From contig CP064979.1 of NCBI GenBank assembly GCA_016699575.1, positions 124,001 to 188,000 on the forward strand: a DNA stretch of 64,000 nucleotides. The letters are read 5' to 3'. The notes under the pieces were generated by a model that searched no databases, was not told the origin of the DNA, and worked only from the letters and a program-made list of their open reading frames with translations. Position 1 is the stretch's first letter, and each line of letters opens with the position of its first letter. Of the stretch, positions 16,660 to 24,843 are shown piece after piece. A program made the position numbers and the translations under genes. Source of the DNA: Flavobacteriales bacterium. GTDB lineage: Bacteria > Bacteroidota > Bacteroidia > Flavobacteriales_F > PHOS-HE28.

Positions 16660-17406
16660 ATGAACATCGCCTTGCTCGGCTACGGAAAAATGGGCAAGGC
16701 CATCGAGGCTGCTGCTCTGCAACGCGGGCACACCATCGGCTTGAAGGTGGGCAGTAGCAACGCCGGTACGGCACCCACCGGCTGCGATGTGGCCATCGAA
16801 TTCAGTAAGCCGGAGCATGCCCTGGCCAACTTGCGGCTTTGCCTGAATGCAGGCGTTCCCGTGGTGGTGGGTACCACAGGGTGGTACGACCATCTGGCCG
16901 AGGTGAAAGCGCTGGTGCACGAACACAACGGCAGCTTGCTCTGGGCGAGCAATTTCAGCATCGGGGTCAACCTCTTCTTCCGGCTGAACAAACAGTTGAC
17001 CCGGCTGATGGACCCACAGGCGGCCTACCATGTCCACATCGACGAGGTGCACCACATCCACAAGCTGGATGCACCCAGCGGAACCGCCATCACCCTGGCG
17101 CGCGATATCGACCTGAATTCGCAGCGGTACAGTGGCTGGGCCTTGCAGTCATCTGGCCAAGCGTACTCTCCCCTCTCCACTGGAGAGGGGACGGGGGTGA
17201 GGCCCATTCCCATCGCCAGCGAACGCACCGGCGAGGTACCCGGCAAGCACAGTATCTCCTGGACGAGCGAGGAAGACCGCATCGTCATCACGCACGAGGC
17301 GTTCTCAAGACAGGGCTTCGCAACGGGCGCAGTGGTAGCAGCCGAGTGGCTACGCGGCCGAACGGGGCTCTTCACAATGGACGATGTGCTGGACGAGGTC
17401 CGCTGA
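16660..17406 (+). CDS. dapB: 4-hydroxy-tetrahydrodipicolinate reductase (DapB) with in-frame repeat insertion
   Basis: 248 residues. Reduces dihydrodipicolinate in lysine and diaminopimelate synthesis. N-terminal nucleotide motif LLGYGKMGKAIE; catalytic and substrate segment HHIHKLDAPSGTA at about 127-139; C-terminal GFATGAVVAAEW. Between the ARDI helix and the conserved ERTGEVPG segment, residues 169-182 (YSPLSTGEGTGVRP) are encoded by a palindromic repeat (17166-17205) that also occurs upstream of the sigma gene. The extra segment sits where family members have a variable loop, so the enzyme is probably still active. Confidence 0.95.
   Translation: MNIALLGYGKMGKAIEAAALQRGHTIGLKVGSSNAGTAPTGCDVAIEFSKPEHALANLRLCLNAGVPVVVGTTGWYDHLAEVKALVHEHNGSLLWASNFSIGVNLFFRLNKQLTRLMDPQAAYHVHIDEVHHIHKLDAPSGTAITLARDIDLNSQRYSGWALQSSGQAYSPLSTGEGTGVRPIPIASERTGEVPGKHSISWTSEEDRIVITHEAFSRQGFATGAVVAAEWLRGRTGLFTMDDVLDEVR
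17166..17205. repeat. Palindromic repeat unit inside dapB
   Basis: CCCCTCTCCA (17170-17179), one base, TGGAGAGGGG (17181-17190), then ACGGGGGTGAGGCC. Same unit as at 1891-1922 and, in reverse, 1768-1799. The reading frame of dapB stays open through it. Confidence 0.85.
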
Positions 17407-17537
17407 CCGTCCATCACGGCCAATGTGCGCTTGCACCCGTTCGTAACAGCTCTTGGCAAGTCGCGGCGCACGGGCAACGCGGCGGATTGCGCACATTCGC
17501 GGGCCAACGAGCGAGGCGAGCAGCAGAGGGAGCGTCA

Positions 17538-17563
17538 TTCCCCTGCCCCCTTCAAAGGGGGAC
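17538..17563. repeat. Second type of GC-rich palindromic repeat upstream of lepB
   Basis: CCCCCTT CA AAGGGGG at 17546-17561, preceded by TTCCCCTG. It lies in the 205-base gap between dapB and lepB. The design (C-run and G-run arms with a C-rich flank) is like the dapB repeat but the core differs. It may act as a transcriptional attenuator or be a mobile REP-like unit. Apart from this, the gap holds no recognisable gene. Confidence 0.55.
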
Positions 17564-17611
17564 AACGGCGTCTTCGACCGGTGGTTCTTGTATCCGACTG
17601 AGCAATAGATC

Positions 17612-19192
17612 ATGATCCCGTACCTCTTCCTCTTCGCCTACCTCATCGTTCTTTACGCCACGCTGTGGAAGTTCTTCGTGAAGGCCGGCCGCAAGGCTTG
17701 GGAAGGCTGGGTGCCGCTCTACAACATCTACGTCTGGAACAAGATCATCGGCAAGCCCTGGTGGTGGTTGTTCCTGTTGCTCGTGCCGGGGGTCAACTTC
17801 CTCATGCTCATCATCATGAACGTGAACCTGGCGATCTGCTTCAATGCACGTGACCGCCAGCACTACCTGCTCGCCTGCTTCCTGCCTTGGTATGCGCTGC
17901 CCAAGCTGGCGTTCGGCGCCCAGTACAACTACATCGGCCCACTGCCGGTGAAGGAACGCCGCACCACGCTGCTGGCACAATGGGGTGATGCCATCCTGTT
18001 CGCCGTCATCGTGGCCACGGTGTTCCGCACGTTCACTTTCGAGGCGTTCACCATCCCTACGGGTTCGATGGAGAAGAGCCTGCTCATCGGCGACTATCTC
18101 TTCGTGAGCAAGCTGAGCTACGGCCCGCGCATGCCGATGACGCCCATCAGCGTGCCCTTCATGCACCACACCATAGCGGGCACCAAGAACACGCCCAGCT
18201 TCGTGGACTGGTTCAGCATGGACTACTACCGGCTGCCCGGCTTCGGCTCAGTGGAGCGCGGCGATGCGGTGGTGTTCAACTTTCCGGAGGGGGATACCAT
18301 CGTTATCGACATGGAGAACCCGAGCTATTACCAATGGGTCCGTCAGACCCGAGGAGGAGTCAACACGGTCCTAGCTCGAAAGCGAGTGGGTATCCGCACC
18401 GCTGATGGCAGCTATGCCGAAATACCCGTTCAAGGCATACGAACAAGACCACTGGACAAGCGTGAGAACTACATCAAGCGGTGTGTTGGTCTTTCAGGGG
18501 ATAGCATTGAAGTCCGCGAGGGACAAGTTTTTGTGAACAGTGCTTTGTACCCCTTGGCTGAAACCGGTCAGTTCAACTATTGGATGACCAGCAAGCCACA
18601 GTTGAGCGAGAAGAAGATGAAGGAAGATTGGGACATCAACAAGGCTGATTTCAAGCTTAGCCGTGACAGAGGAATTGCCCCGCCCAACTATGTACTGCCG
18701 GTGACACAGAGAGACTACGAGCAGTTCAGCGAACAGCCCATGATCAAATCCATTGTAGGCACTATGGAACCGAAGCATCCAGGTGCTGACGAAGCCTACC
18801 CCATCTTCCCGAACGACCCGGCCTACGCGTGGAGCCGCGACAACTTCGGGCCCATTTGGATCCCGAAGGAAGGCGCCACCACCCAACTCACGTTGGCCAA
18901 CCTGCCGCTCTACCGCCGCGCCATCACCGCCTATGAGCACAACGAACTTGAGGTGCGTGATGGGAAGATCTTCATCAACGGCGCAGAAGCCACGAGCTAC
19001 ACCTTCAAGCAGAACTACTACTGGATGATGGGTGACAACCGCCACGGATCGCAGGACTCCCGCTATTGGGGCTTCGTGCCGGAGGACCATGTGGTGGGCA
19101 AGGCCGTGTTCATTTGGTGGAGCTCAGACCCAGAGGTAGAAGGCCTTATTGATGGCGTGCGCTGGAAGCGCATCTTCTCGCTGGTGGATTGA
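17612..19192 (+). CDS. lepB: Signal peptidase I (long Bacteroidota form, with N-terminal DUF5684 region)
   Basis: 526 residues. Residues 1-110 carry membrane helices and the WVPLYNIYVWNKIIGKPWWW signature of DUF5684. The S26 peptidase domain follows, with a membrane anchor at about 127-147, catalytic serine S152 in IPTGSMEKSL and catalytic lysine K289 in ENYIKRCVGLSGDS, then GDNRHGSQDSRYWGFVP near 475. It cleaves signal peptides on the outer face of the inner membrane. The large insert between the catalytic parts (about 230-390) is usual in the phylum. Bases from about 18290 to 18785 are visibly more AT-rich than the rest (see findings). Confidence 0.95.
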   Translation: MIPYLFLFAYLIVLYATLWKFFVKAGRKAWEGWVPLYNIYVWNKIIGKPWWWLFLLLVPGVNFLMLIIMNVNLAICFNARDRQHYLLACFLPWYALPKLAFGAQYNYIGPLPVKERRTTLLAQWGDAILFAVIVATVFRTFTFEAFTIPTGSMEKSLLIGDYLFVSKLSYGPRMPMTPISVPFMHHTIAGTKNTPSFVDWFSMDYYRLPGFGSVERGDAVVFNFPEGDTIVIDMENPSYYQWVRQTRGGVNTVLARKRVGIRTADGSYAEIPVQGIRTRPLDKRENYIKRCVGLSGDSIEVREGQVFVNSALYPLAETGQFNYWMTSKPQLSEKKMKEDWDINKADFKLSRDRGIAPPNYVLPVTQRDYEQFSEQPMIKSIVGTMEPKHPGADEAYPIFPNDPAYAWSRDNFGPIWIPKEGATTQLTLANLPLYRRAITAYEHNELEVRDGKIFINGAEATSYTFKQNYYWMMGDNRHGSQDSRYWGFVPEDHVVGKAVFIWWSSDPEVEGLIDGVRWKRIFSLVD

Positions 19193-19224
19193 TCCTCACC
19201 ACGCCGCATGCCGACCTTTAGCGC

Positions 19225-20166
19225 GTGAAGGCCCTTTTGCACCGTTGGCGGCACATGAACGAGTGGCTGCGTGCGCTCTTCATCGCGATGCCAGTGCTGG
19301 TGCTCCTGCACCTGTTCGTGGTGCGCTGGGTTACCGTGCAGAACACGAGCATGTACAGCACGCTGCTGCCCGGGGACCTTCTTGCGGTGAACCTGCTGGC
19401 GGGCATCGGCGGCTATGAAGTGGGCGATGTGGTCGTGTTCCGCGATCCCGTGCAGGATGATCGCGCGATGGCCGCACGCGACCTGCTGGTGAAGCGCATC
19501 GTGGCCATGCCGGGCGATACGCTGCGCATGAAAGGGGGCGTTGTGTTCGTGAACGACGAGCCTATGCCCGCACCGGAAGGAGCCACGCGCAGTTGGTTGG
19601 TGCGGTTGAAGAAGGAAGACCAACTCGGCGACGTGCTCACCGAGCTGGGACTTCCCTCGGACTTCGCTCCTACCGGCCGCACCTTCATCGAACTACCGCT
19701 GAACGAAACTCTTGTCGAGGATCTGACGGCTTCCAAGCTGATCGCCGATGCAGAGGATATGGGCACCGACCGTGGGTCACCGGACCACATCTTTCCCTAC
19801 AGCCCCACCTACCGTTTCAATGCCGACAACTACGGTCCATTAGCGATGCCGAGATCGGGCGATACGGTACGGATCGACGTCGGCCGACTGCCGCTGTACG
19901 ACCGCATTATCACCCGGTATGAAGGCCACACCCTGGAGGCCAGCGGCAACAACATCTCCATGGATGGCAAGCCACTGGAGGAATACATCATTGAGGGCGA
20001 CTATTGCTTCGTGATGGGCGACAGCCGCAACCACAGCTCCGACAGCCGCTATTGGGGCTTCCTGCCCCTGGACCACGTGGTAGGGCGTGCGGCTTTCGTC
20101 GTGCTTGGCCAGGACGGCGAGCGCGGCGGCTTCCGCAGCGGCCGCTGGTTCAGATCGATCGACTAG
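19225..20166 (+). CDS. lepB: Second signal peptidase I
   Basis: 313 residues from a GTG at 19225; an ATG at 19255 (MNEWLRALF) is a good alternative. One N-terminal membrane anchor (about 15-35), catalytic serine S42 in QNTSMYSTLLPGD, catalytic lysine K90 in LLVKRIVAMPGDTL, and box E GDSRNHSSDSRYWGFLP near 265. It lacks the DUF5684 region and is a shorter paralog of the gene upstream, from which it is 32 bases away. Two adjacent paralogs may divide substrates. The stop codon shares CTAG with the convergent fabG. Confidence 0.95.
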   Translation: MKALLHRWRHMNEWLRALFIAMPVLVLLHLFVVRWVTVQNTSMYSTLLPGDLLAVNLLAGIGGYEVGDVVVFRDPVQDDRAMAARDLLVKRIVAMPGDTLRMKGGVVFVNDEPMPAPEGATRSWLVRLKKEDQLGDVLTELGLPSDFAPTGRTFIELPLNETLVEDLTASKLIADAEDMGTDRGSPDHIFPYSPTYRFNADNYGPLAMPRSGDTVRIDVGRLPLYDRIITRYEGHTLEASGNNISMDGKPLEEYIIEGDYCFVMGDSRNHSSDSRYWGFLPLDHVVGRAAFVVLGQDGERGGFRSGRWFRSID

Positions 20167-20915
20167 GTGACCAAACCACCGCAGACGTTGAGCGTCTGCC
20201 CGGTGACGTAGGCGCTGAGGTCGCTTGCGAAGAAGAGGCAGGCATTGGCGACGTCCTGCACAGTTCCCGGCCGACCAACAGGGATCTCCTTCGCCCAGCC
20301 TTCCACCACCTTGGGGTCCAGTGCGCCGGTCATCTCCGTGGTGATGAAACCGGGAGCTATGGCGTTGCTGCGGATGTTGCGGCTGCCCAGTTCCTGGGCC
20401 ACGCTCTTGGTGAACCCGATGATGCCGGCCTTGCTGGCCGCGTAGTTGCTCTGGCCTGCATTGCCCTGCACACCCACCACGCTGCTCATATTGATGATGC
20501 TGCCGCTGCGCTGCTTCAACATGGTGCGCATGACGGCCTTCGTCATATTGAACACGCTTTTCAAATTGGTGTCCATTACGGCATCCCAATCCGCCTCGGT
20601 CATCCGCATAATGAGCTGGTCCTTGGTGATGCCTGCATTGTTCACCAGCACGTCCAACCTGCCCCAGTCGTTCACCACCTGATCCACGGCGGCCTGAGCG
20701 GCAGTTGCATCAGCGGCGTTGCTTTGGATGGCCACCACCCCACGTCCGGCATACTTCGTTCGCAATTCGTTCGCGCATGCCTCGGCTTTCGCGGGGCTGC
20801 TTACGAAGGTGAAGGCAACATCGGCACCTTCCTCCAGAAAGCGCTCAACAATGCCTTTGCCGATCCCGCGCGATCCGCCCGTTACGAGGGCCACTTTACC
20901 GTCCAGAAGTCCCAT
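20163..20915 (-). CDS. fabG: 3-oxoacyl-[acyl-carrier-protein] reductase (FabG)
   Basis: 250 residues from the ATG at 20915, the standard FabG length. Short-chain dehydrogenase fold: TGGSRGIGKG cofactor motif at 13-22, NNAGIT near 90, catalytic serine in INMSSVVG and YxxxK in SNYAASKAG. C-terminal TGQTLNVCGGL is the typical FabG ending. Reduces beta-ketoacyl-ACP with NADPH in fatty-acid elongation. A TACATTCG motif lies 33 bases upstream. Confidence 0.95.
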   Translation of the reverse strand: MGLLDGKVALVTGGSRGIGKGIVERFLEEGADVAFTFVSSPAKAEACANELRTKYAGRGVVAIQSNAADATAAQAAVDQVVNDWGRLDVLVNNAGITKDQLIMRMTEADWDAVMDTNLKSVFNMTKAVMRTMLKQRSGSIINMSSVVGVQGNAGQSNYAASKAGIIGFTKSVAQELGSRNIRSNAIAPGFITTEMTGALDPKVVEGWAKEIPVGRPGTVQDVANACLFFASDLSAYVTGQTLNVCGGLVT

Positions 20916-20948
20916 GATCGAAAGCCCGTTTTGTAAAGCGGGTTGCGG

Positions 20949-20956
20949 CGAATGTA
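20949..20956 (-). promoter_or_regulatory. -7-like element (TACATTCG) of fabG
   Basis: Minus-strand TACATTCG, TAnnTTTG with one T-to-C change, followed by CCGC; 33 bases before fabG. Confidence 0.5.
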
Positions 20957-21066
20957 GACGTCCCCTCCGTGCAGCGATGGACCCAATATGGCCGAGGCAC
21001 CCATACACACTAGGAACCACTTGTGCAACCACATGATCTCGGGGTTGCCCGCCAGAGGAGTACTGG

Positions 21067-21074
21067 TACATTTG
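21067..21074 (+). promoter_or_regulatory. -7 element (TACATTTG) of the secreted T9SS gene
   Basis: Exact match to TAnnTTTG, 15 bases before the ATG at 21090. Confidence 0.55.
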
Positions 21075-21089
21075 GGCAACACGTCAACC

Positions 21090-22961
21090 ATGGAAAAGCG
21101 CTCCCCCCAACTCTGGCTCGTCGCAGGCCTTGTTCTCAGCTCCATCAACCTTACGGCCCAATCGGCCAAGCAGCCGCTTCCCGGAACTGCGCTATCGGGT
21201 GGCGGCCAGCATTCGATCGTGCAGAGCACGCCGCTGAGCGGTGTGGTAAGCGCTAAGACTTCCACAGAACGCTGGGCCAACAAACTGGTGCGTTTGGAAG
21301 CCCGCAACCCAGGGCTGCCTGAGGTGAATGTCATCAAGGACGCCAAGCTCGCGGAGAAATGGTCGACTGCGGCACGACCGCTCCCTCCAGCTTCACCAAA
21401 GGCGGTCTTGCCCGTGGTGGGAACCAATATGGAGGGCAATTGGAGCGTGCAACAAACACCGCCGGACAACAGCATGGCCATCAGCAATGGCGGTTGGATC
21501 GTGAGCGTGAACAACGACGAGATCGTGTACGCGCAATCCAGCGGTACGCTCACCTACGCCGCCTTCTGGGCCGACTTCTTCCAAGGTCAAGGGCTCTTCG
21601 CCAACATCTACGACCCCAAGGTGCTGTACGACAGTCAAGCGGACCGCTTCTTCATGACGGTGCTGCACGGCTCCGAGGCCAGCAACTCCATCCTGCTCCT
21701 GTGCTTCAGCCAAACCAACAACCCGACCGACGGGTGGAACATCTACCAACTGAGCGGCAACCCGCTGAACAACAATTGCTGGTTCGATTATCCGAGCATC
21801 GGGGTGAGCAACAACGAGGTGTACCTCACCGGCAACCTGTTCACCAGCGGCAACAACCAGTTCAACCAGGTCGTCATTTTCCAGGTGACCAAGAGCACAG
21901 GCTACAACGGCAGCAACCTCAACTGGCAATACTGGTACAACCTGTCCGCGGACATCACACCGTTCACCATTGTTCCGGCCAGCTGGGGACAGAGCGGCAA
22001 CTACGGCCCGGGCATCCTGTTCATGAGCAGTGCTTCCGGAGGCGACAATCGCTACATCGCATGGGAGCTGACCAACGACCTTGGCTCCAATCCAAGCCTG
22101 AACGCCTACACGGTGAACGTTCCGAGCTACTCACCTGCAGCCGATGCACAACAACCCAACAACCCCGACCTGTTGGACAATGGCGATTGCCGCATCCTTG
22201 GGGCCTTCTACCTCAACCAAACACTGCACTGCATCCACCATGGTGATGTGGGCAGCGGTTGGAACGGCTTGATCTACACACGCATCAATGTCACCAACCT
22301 GCAAGCCACCCAGAGCGAGTTCGGCGCGCCCGGCGTGGTGGACATCTCCTACCCGCAGTTCACCTCGTTCTCGGGCGGAACCAGCGACCCAAGTGTGATG
22401 GTGGCCTATTTGCAAAGCTCTACCCAGATCTATCCCGAAGTGCGCGTAGTGAACTGCGACGCCAACATGAATTGGGGGCCCAGTGCGCTGGTGAAAGCCG
22501 GTGAGACGCATGTGGACTTCCTGCAGGGCGAAGAGCGCTGGGGCGATTACACCGGCATGGCGCGCAGGCACAACGCTTCCAACCCGGAGGTGTGGCTCGC
22601 GGCTTGTTACGGGGCCAACGTGACGGGCCAGCTCAACAACACGTACAAGACGTGGATCGCTGAGATCACGGGCAGTTCTTCATCCGTGGAAGAGGAAGAG
22701 GAGGATGCCCGCACGGTTCTCTATCCGGTGCCCGCCATCGACCTCTTCACTCTCGAACTGAACATCACGGAACGCGCCCAGCATACCATGCAGCTGATCG
22801 ATGCGGAAGGTGCCGTGGTGAAGGTGCTCTACCAAGGTTTCCCGGCCATGGGCCGCAACCAACTCAGCTTCAATCGGGGCCAGCTAGCGCCGGGCACGTA
22901 TTCGCTCGTTGTTTCCACCCCTCAAAAACGCATTGCCCATGAAACGCTGGTTGTTCAGTAG
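21090..22961 (+). CDS. Secreted protein with T9SS sorting domain, beta-propeller-like, function unknown
   Basis: 623 residues from the ATG at 21090, chosen for the signal peptide (MEKRSPQLWLVAGLVLSSIN...TAQS) and the promoter motif just upstream; the frame is open back to 20988. The middle part (about 110-520) has repeated W, Y, N and G-rich beta segments with motifs such as YDPKVLYDSQADRFFMTVLH, YPSIGVSNNEVYLTGNLF and DDYTGMARR-like EERWGDYTGMARR, which suggests a propeller fold. An acidic EEEEED run precedes the C-terminal sorting domain (about 550-623, ending TLVVQ). No catalytic motif recognised. Confidence 0.85.
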   Translation: MEKRSPQLWLVAGLVLSSINLTAQSAKQPLPGTALSGGGQHSIVQSTPLSGVVSAKTSTERWANKLVRLEARNPGLPEVNVIKDAKLAEKWSTAARPLPPASPKAVLPVVGTNMEGNWSVQQTPPDNSMAISNGGWIVSVNNDEIVYAQSSGTLTYAAFWADFFQGQGLFANIYDPKVLYDSQADRFFMTVLHGSEASNSILLLCFSQTNNPTDGWNIYQLSGNPLNNNCWFDYPSIGVSNNEVYLTGNLFTSGNNQFNQVVIFQVTKSTGYNGSNLNWQYWYNLSADITPFTIVPASWGQSGNYGPGILFMSSASGGDNRYIAWELTNDLGSNPSLNAYTVNVPSYSPAADAQQPNNPDLLDNGDCRILGAFYLNQTLHCIHHGDVGSGWNGLIYTRINVTNLQATQSEFGAPGVVDISYPQFTSFSGGTSDPSVMVAYLQSSTQIYPEVRVVNCDANMNWGPSALVKAGETHVDFLQGEERWGDYTGMARRHNASNPEVWLAACYGANVTGQLNNTYKTWIAEITGSSSSVEEEEEDARTVLYPVPAIDLFTLELNITERAQHTMQLIDAEGAVVKVLYQGFPAMGRNQLSFNRGQLAPGTYSLVVSTPQKRIAHETLVVQ

Positions 22962-23115
22962 CCTGCTTGCCGCCGGTTTCCTTGGCGCGTGCTGCGGCAG
23001 CAAGAAGACCGCCGATGCGCCCGCCAGTGATCGGCGCGAGGCCCCGGAGCACAACGCTCCGGACCAAGACCGGATCGATAGCCTGAAACAGGAGAAGCAG
23101 AAGGACAAGAACTGA
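22939..23115 (+). CDS. Small lipoprotein, overlapping the upstream gene
   Basis: 58 residues from the ATG at 22939. N-terminal signal with lipobox LGAC (MKRWLFSSLLAAGFLGAC), then a short, highly charged tail rich in D, E, K and Q. The start lies 23 bases inside the T9SS gene, in another frame, so the two are translationally coupled. Role unknown; similar tiny lipoproteins are common in the phylum. Confidence 0.7.
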   Translation: MKRWLFSSLLAAGFLGACCGSKKTADAPASDRREAPEHNAPDQDRIDSLKQEKQKDKN

Positions 23116-23137
23116 GGCAGACCACCGACCGAGAAGC

Positions 23138-23944
23138 ATGAGGATACCCAAGTACTGGGATTCGGTGGAGGTGGAACTGAAGGTCGACGATGTTACCCAA
23201 CGGTCGGTGGTGCGCGGGCACTCGGACGTTTCCCAAACCGATGCACGGTCGCAGGCGTTGCGCAATGCAGAGAAGGTCCAAGCAAGGATCATCTCCTCTG
23301 AACCACGCCATTGGGAAGAGTATGAAGTCTGCATACGCGAAGAGATCCTGGCCGAACTGGCCCCGGATGCGATCGTGACGCGCAATCGTTATGGTGCCGA
23401 GGTCCTGAATTGTGCCCGGCTCGTGATCATCGATGTGGACAGGGCGCCTGAACGAGGATTCTGGTCTCTACTGTTCAAACGCGACAGGCGTTCGGCCAAG
23501 CTCCGCATGCTGGATCATGTGCGGCAAACGGCAAAAGCCCATTTGAGCGAAGGCCTGGGTTTCCGCATTTATGAAACCCACAACGGTTACAGAGTGATAC
23601 TGGTCGGCAGAGCGCTTCCGCCGGCCGAACCGCTCGTCCGGGATCTCTTCAAAGCGATGCGCAGTGACAATTTGTACGTGATGCTGTGCTTGCGACAGGA
23701 TTGCTACCGGGCACGACTGACGCCCAAACCCCACCGCATCAAGCAAAAGACCATCCGGTTGCGGTTTCCCTACGATGCGGCGACCGGGACCGCGCTTACG
23801 GAGTGGGCCCGGTCTTACGAGAATGCGTCACGCCGTTTCAGCGTTTGCCACTTGGTGGACGTCATCGGAGATCAACGAACGGACGACGTGGTCCGATACC
23901 ACGATGAGCGCTGCTGCCGTGGCAATGACCTGCCCCTGGCCTGA
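23138..23944 (+). CDS. Conserved protein of unknown function (TRNxYG / ARLTPKP family)
   Basis: 268 residues, soluble, no signal peptide. Motifs I associate with a widespread uncharacterised bacterial family: GHSDVSQTDARSQA near 28-41, TRNRYGAEVLN near 85-95, VIIDVD near 98-103, FRIYETHNGYRVI near 148-160 and CLRQDCYRARLTPKPHRI near 188-205, with YHDERC near the end. The DxD and RxYxTxxGYR pattern faintly recalls nucleotidyltransferase or primase-like folds, but that is speculation. It follows the small lipoprotein by 22 bases and converges on sucD with a 2-base gap. Confidence 0.8.
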   Translation: MRIPKYWDSVEVELKVDDVTQRSVVRGHSDVSQTDARSQALRNAEKVQARIISSEPRHWEEYEVCIREEILAELAPDAIVTRNRYGAEVLNCARLVIIDVDRAPERGFWSLLFKRDRRSAKLRMLDHVRQTAKAHLSEGLGFRIYETHNGYRVILVGRALPPAEPLVRDLFKAMRSDNLYVMLCLRQDCYRARLTPKPHRIKQKTIRLRFPYDAATGTALTEWARSYENASRRFSVCHLVDVIGDQRTDDVVRYHDERCCRGNDLPLA

Positions 23945-23946
23945 CC

Positions 23947-24816
23947 TCAGCCCAGTACCTCCTTCACCTTGGCGCCGATGGTGGCGGGGCTGTCCACCAC
24001 GTGGATGCCGCACTCGCGCATCACGGCCTTCTTAGCGGCAGCGCTCTCATCAGCACCGCTCACGATGGCACCAGCATGGCCCATGGTACGGCCCTTCGGT
24101 GCGGTCTCGCCAGCGATGAAACCCACGACGGGCTTCTTACAGTTGTCCTTGATCCACTTGGCCGCACGGATCTCCAGATCGCCACCGATCTCACCGATCA
24201 TGACAATGGCTCTTGTGTCCGGGTCGTTGGCGAAGAGCTGCACGGCTTCGAGCGTGGTTGTGCCGATGATGGGGTCGCCACCGATGCCGATAGCGCTCGT
24301 GATGCCGAGCCCGGCCTTCACCACTTGGTCGGCAGCTTCATAGGTCAGTGTGCCGCTCTTGCTCACAATGCCCACCGGCCCCTTCTTGAACACGAAGCCG
24401 GGCATGATGCCCACTTTGCATTCATCGGCGGTGATGACGCCCGGGCAGTTGGGGCCGATGAGGGTGCAGCCCTTGCCACGGATGTACTCGCGCGCGGCCA
24501 CCATGTCCTTCACCGGGATGCCCTCAGTGATGCACACGATCACCTTGATGCCTGCCTCAGCCGCTTCCATGATCGCGTCGGCAGCGAATGCAGGAGGAAC
24601 GAAAATGATGCTCACATCGGCACCGGTCTTCGCCACAGCATCGCTCACGGTCTCGAACACGGGCTTGCCCAGGTGCTCCTGGCCACCCTTGCCGGGCGTA
24701 ACGCCGCCCACCACGTTGGTGCCGTACTCGATCATCTGACTGGCGTGGAACGTGCCCTCGCTGCCGGTGAATCCCTGGACAATGACCTTGCTGTTCTTGC
24801 TGACGAGTACGCTCAT
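23947..24816 (-). CDS. sucD: Succinyl-CoA ligase, alpha subunit
   Basis: 289 residues, standard length. CoA-binding N-domain (VIVQGFTGSEGTFHASQMIEYGT), the phosphohistidine loop near the end of the second domain (GHAGAIVSG, containing the active-site histidine), and PNCPGVI. With the beta subunit SucC (not in this window) it makes ATP or GTP from succinyl-CoA in the TCA cycle. Its promoter-like motif TAGATTCG overlaps the stop codon of the upstream MFS gene, so it may be transcribed separately. Confidence 0.97.
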   Translation of the reverse strand: MSVLVSKNSKVIVQGFTGSEGTFHASQMIEYGTNVVGGVTPGKGGQEHLGKPVFETVSDAVAKTGADVSIIFVPPAFAADAIMEAAEAGIKVIVCITEGIPVKDMVAAREYIRGKGCTLIGPNCPGVITADECKVGIMPGFVFKKGPVGIVSKSGTLTYEAADQVVKAGLGITSAIGIGGDPIIGTTTLEAVQLFANDPDTRAIVMIGEIGGDLEIRAAKWIKDNCKKPVVGFIAGETAPKGRTMGHAGAIVSGADESAAAKKAVMRECGIHVVDSPATIGAKVKEVLG

Positions 24817-24835
24817 GGTGCTTGCTAGTGGGCGG

Positions 24836-24843
24836 CGAATCTA
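24836..24843 (-). promoter_or_regulatory. -7-like element (TAGATTCG) of sucD, overlapping the MFS stop codon
   Basis: Minus-strand TAGATTCG followed by CCGCC, 19 bases before sucD; its first three bases are the TAG stop of the MFS transporter. Confidence 0.45.

Noticed and set aside
14000..16700. Canonical parS site near parAB
   Set aside because: No TGTTTCACGTGAAACA-like palindrome was found in this stretch by eye.
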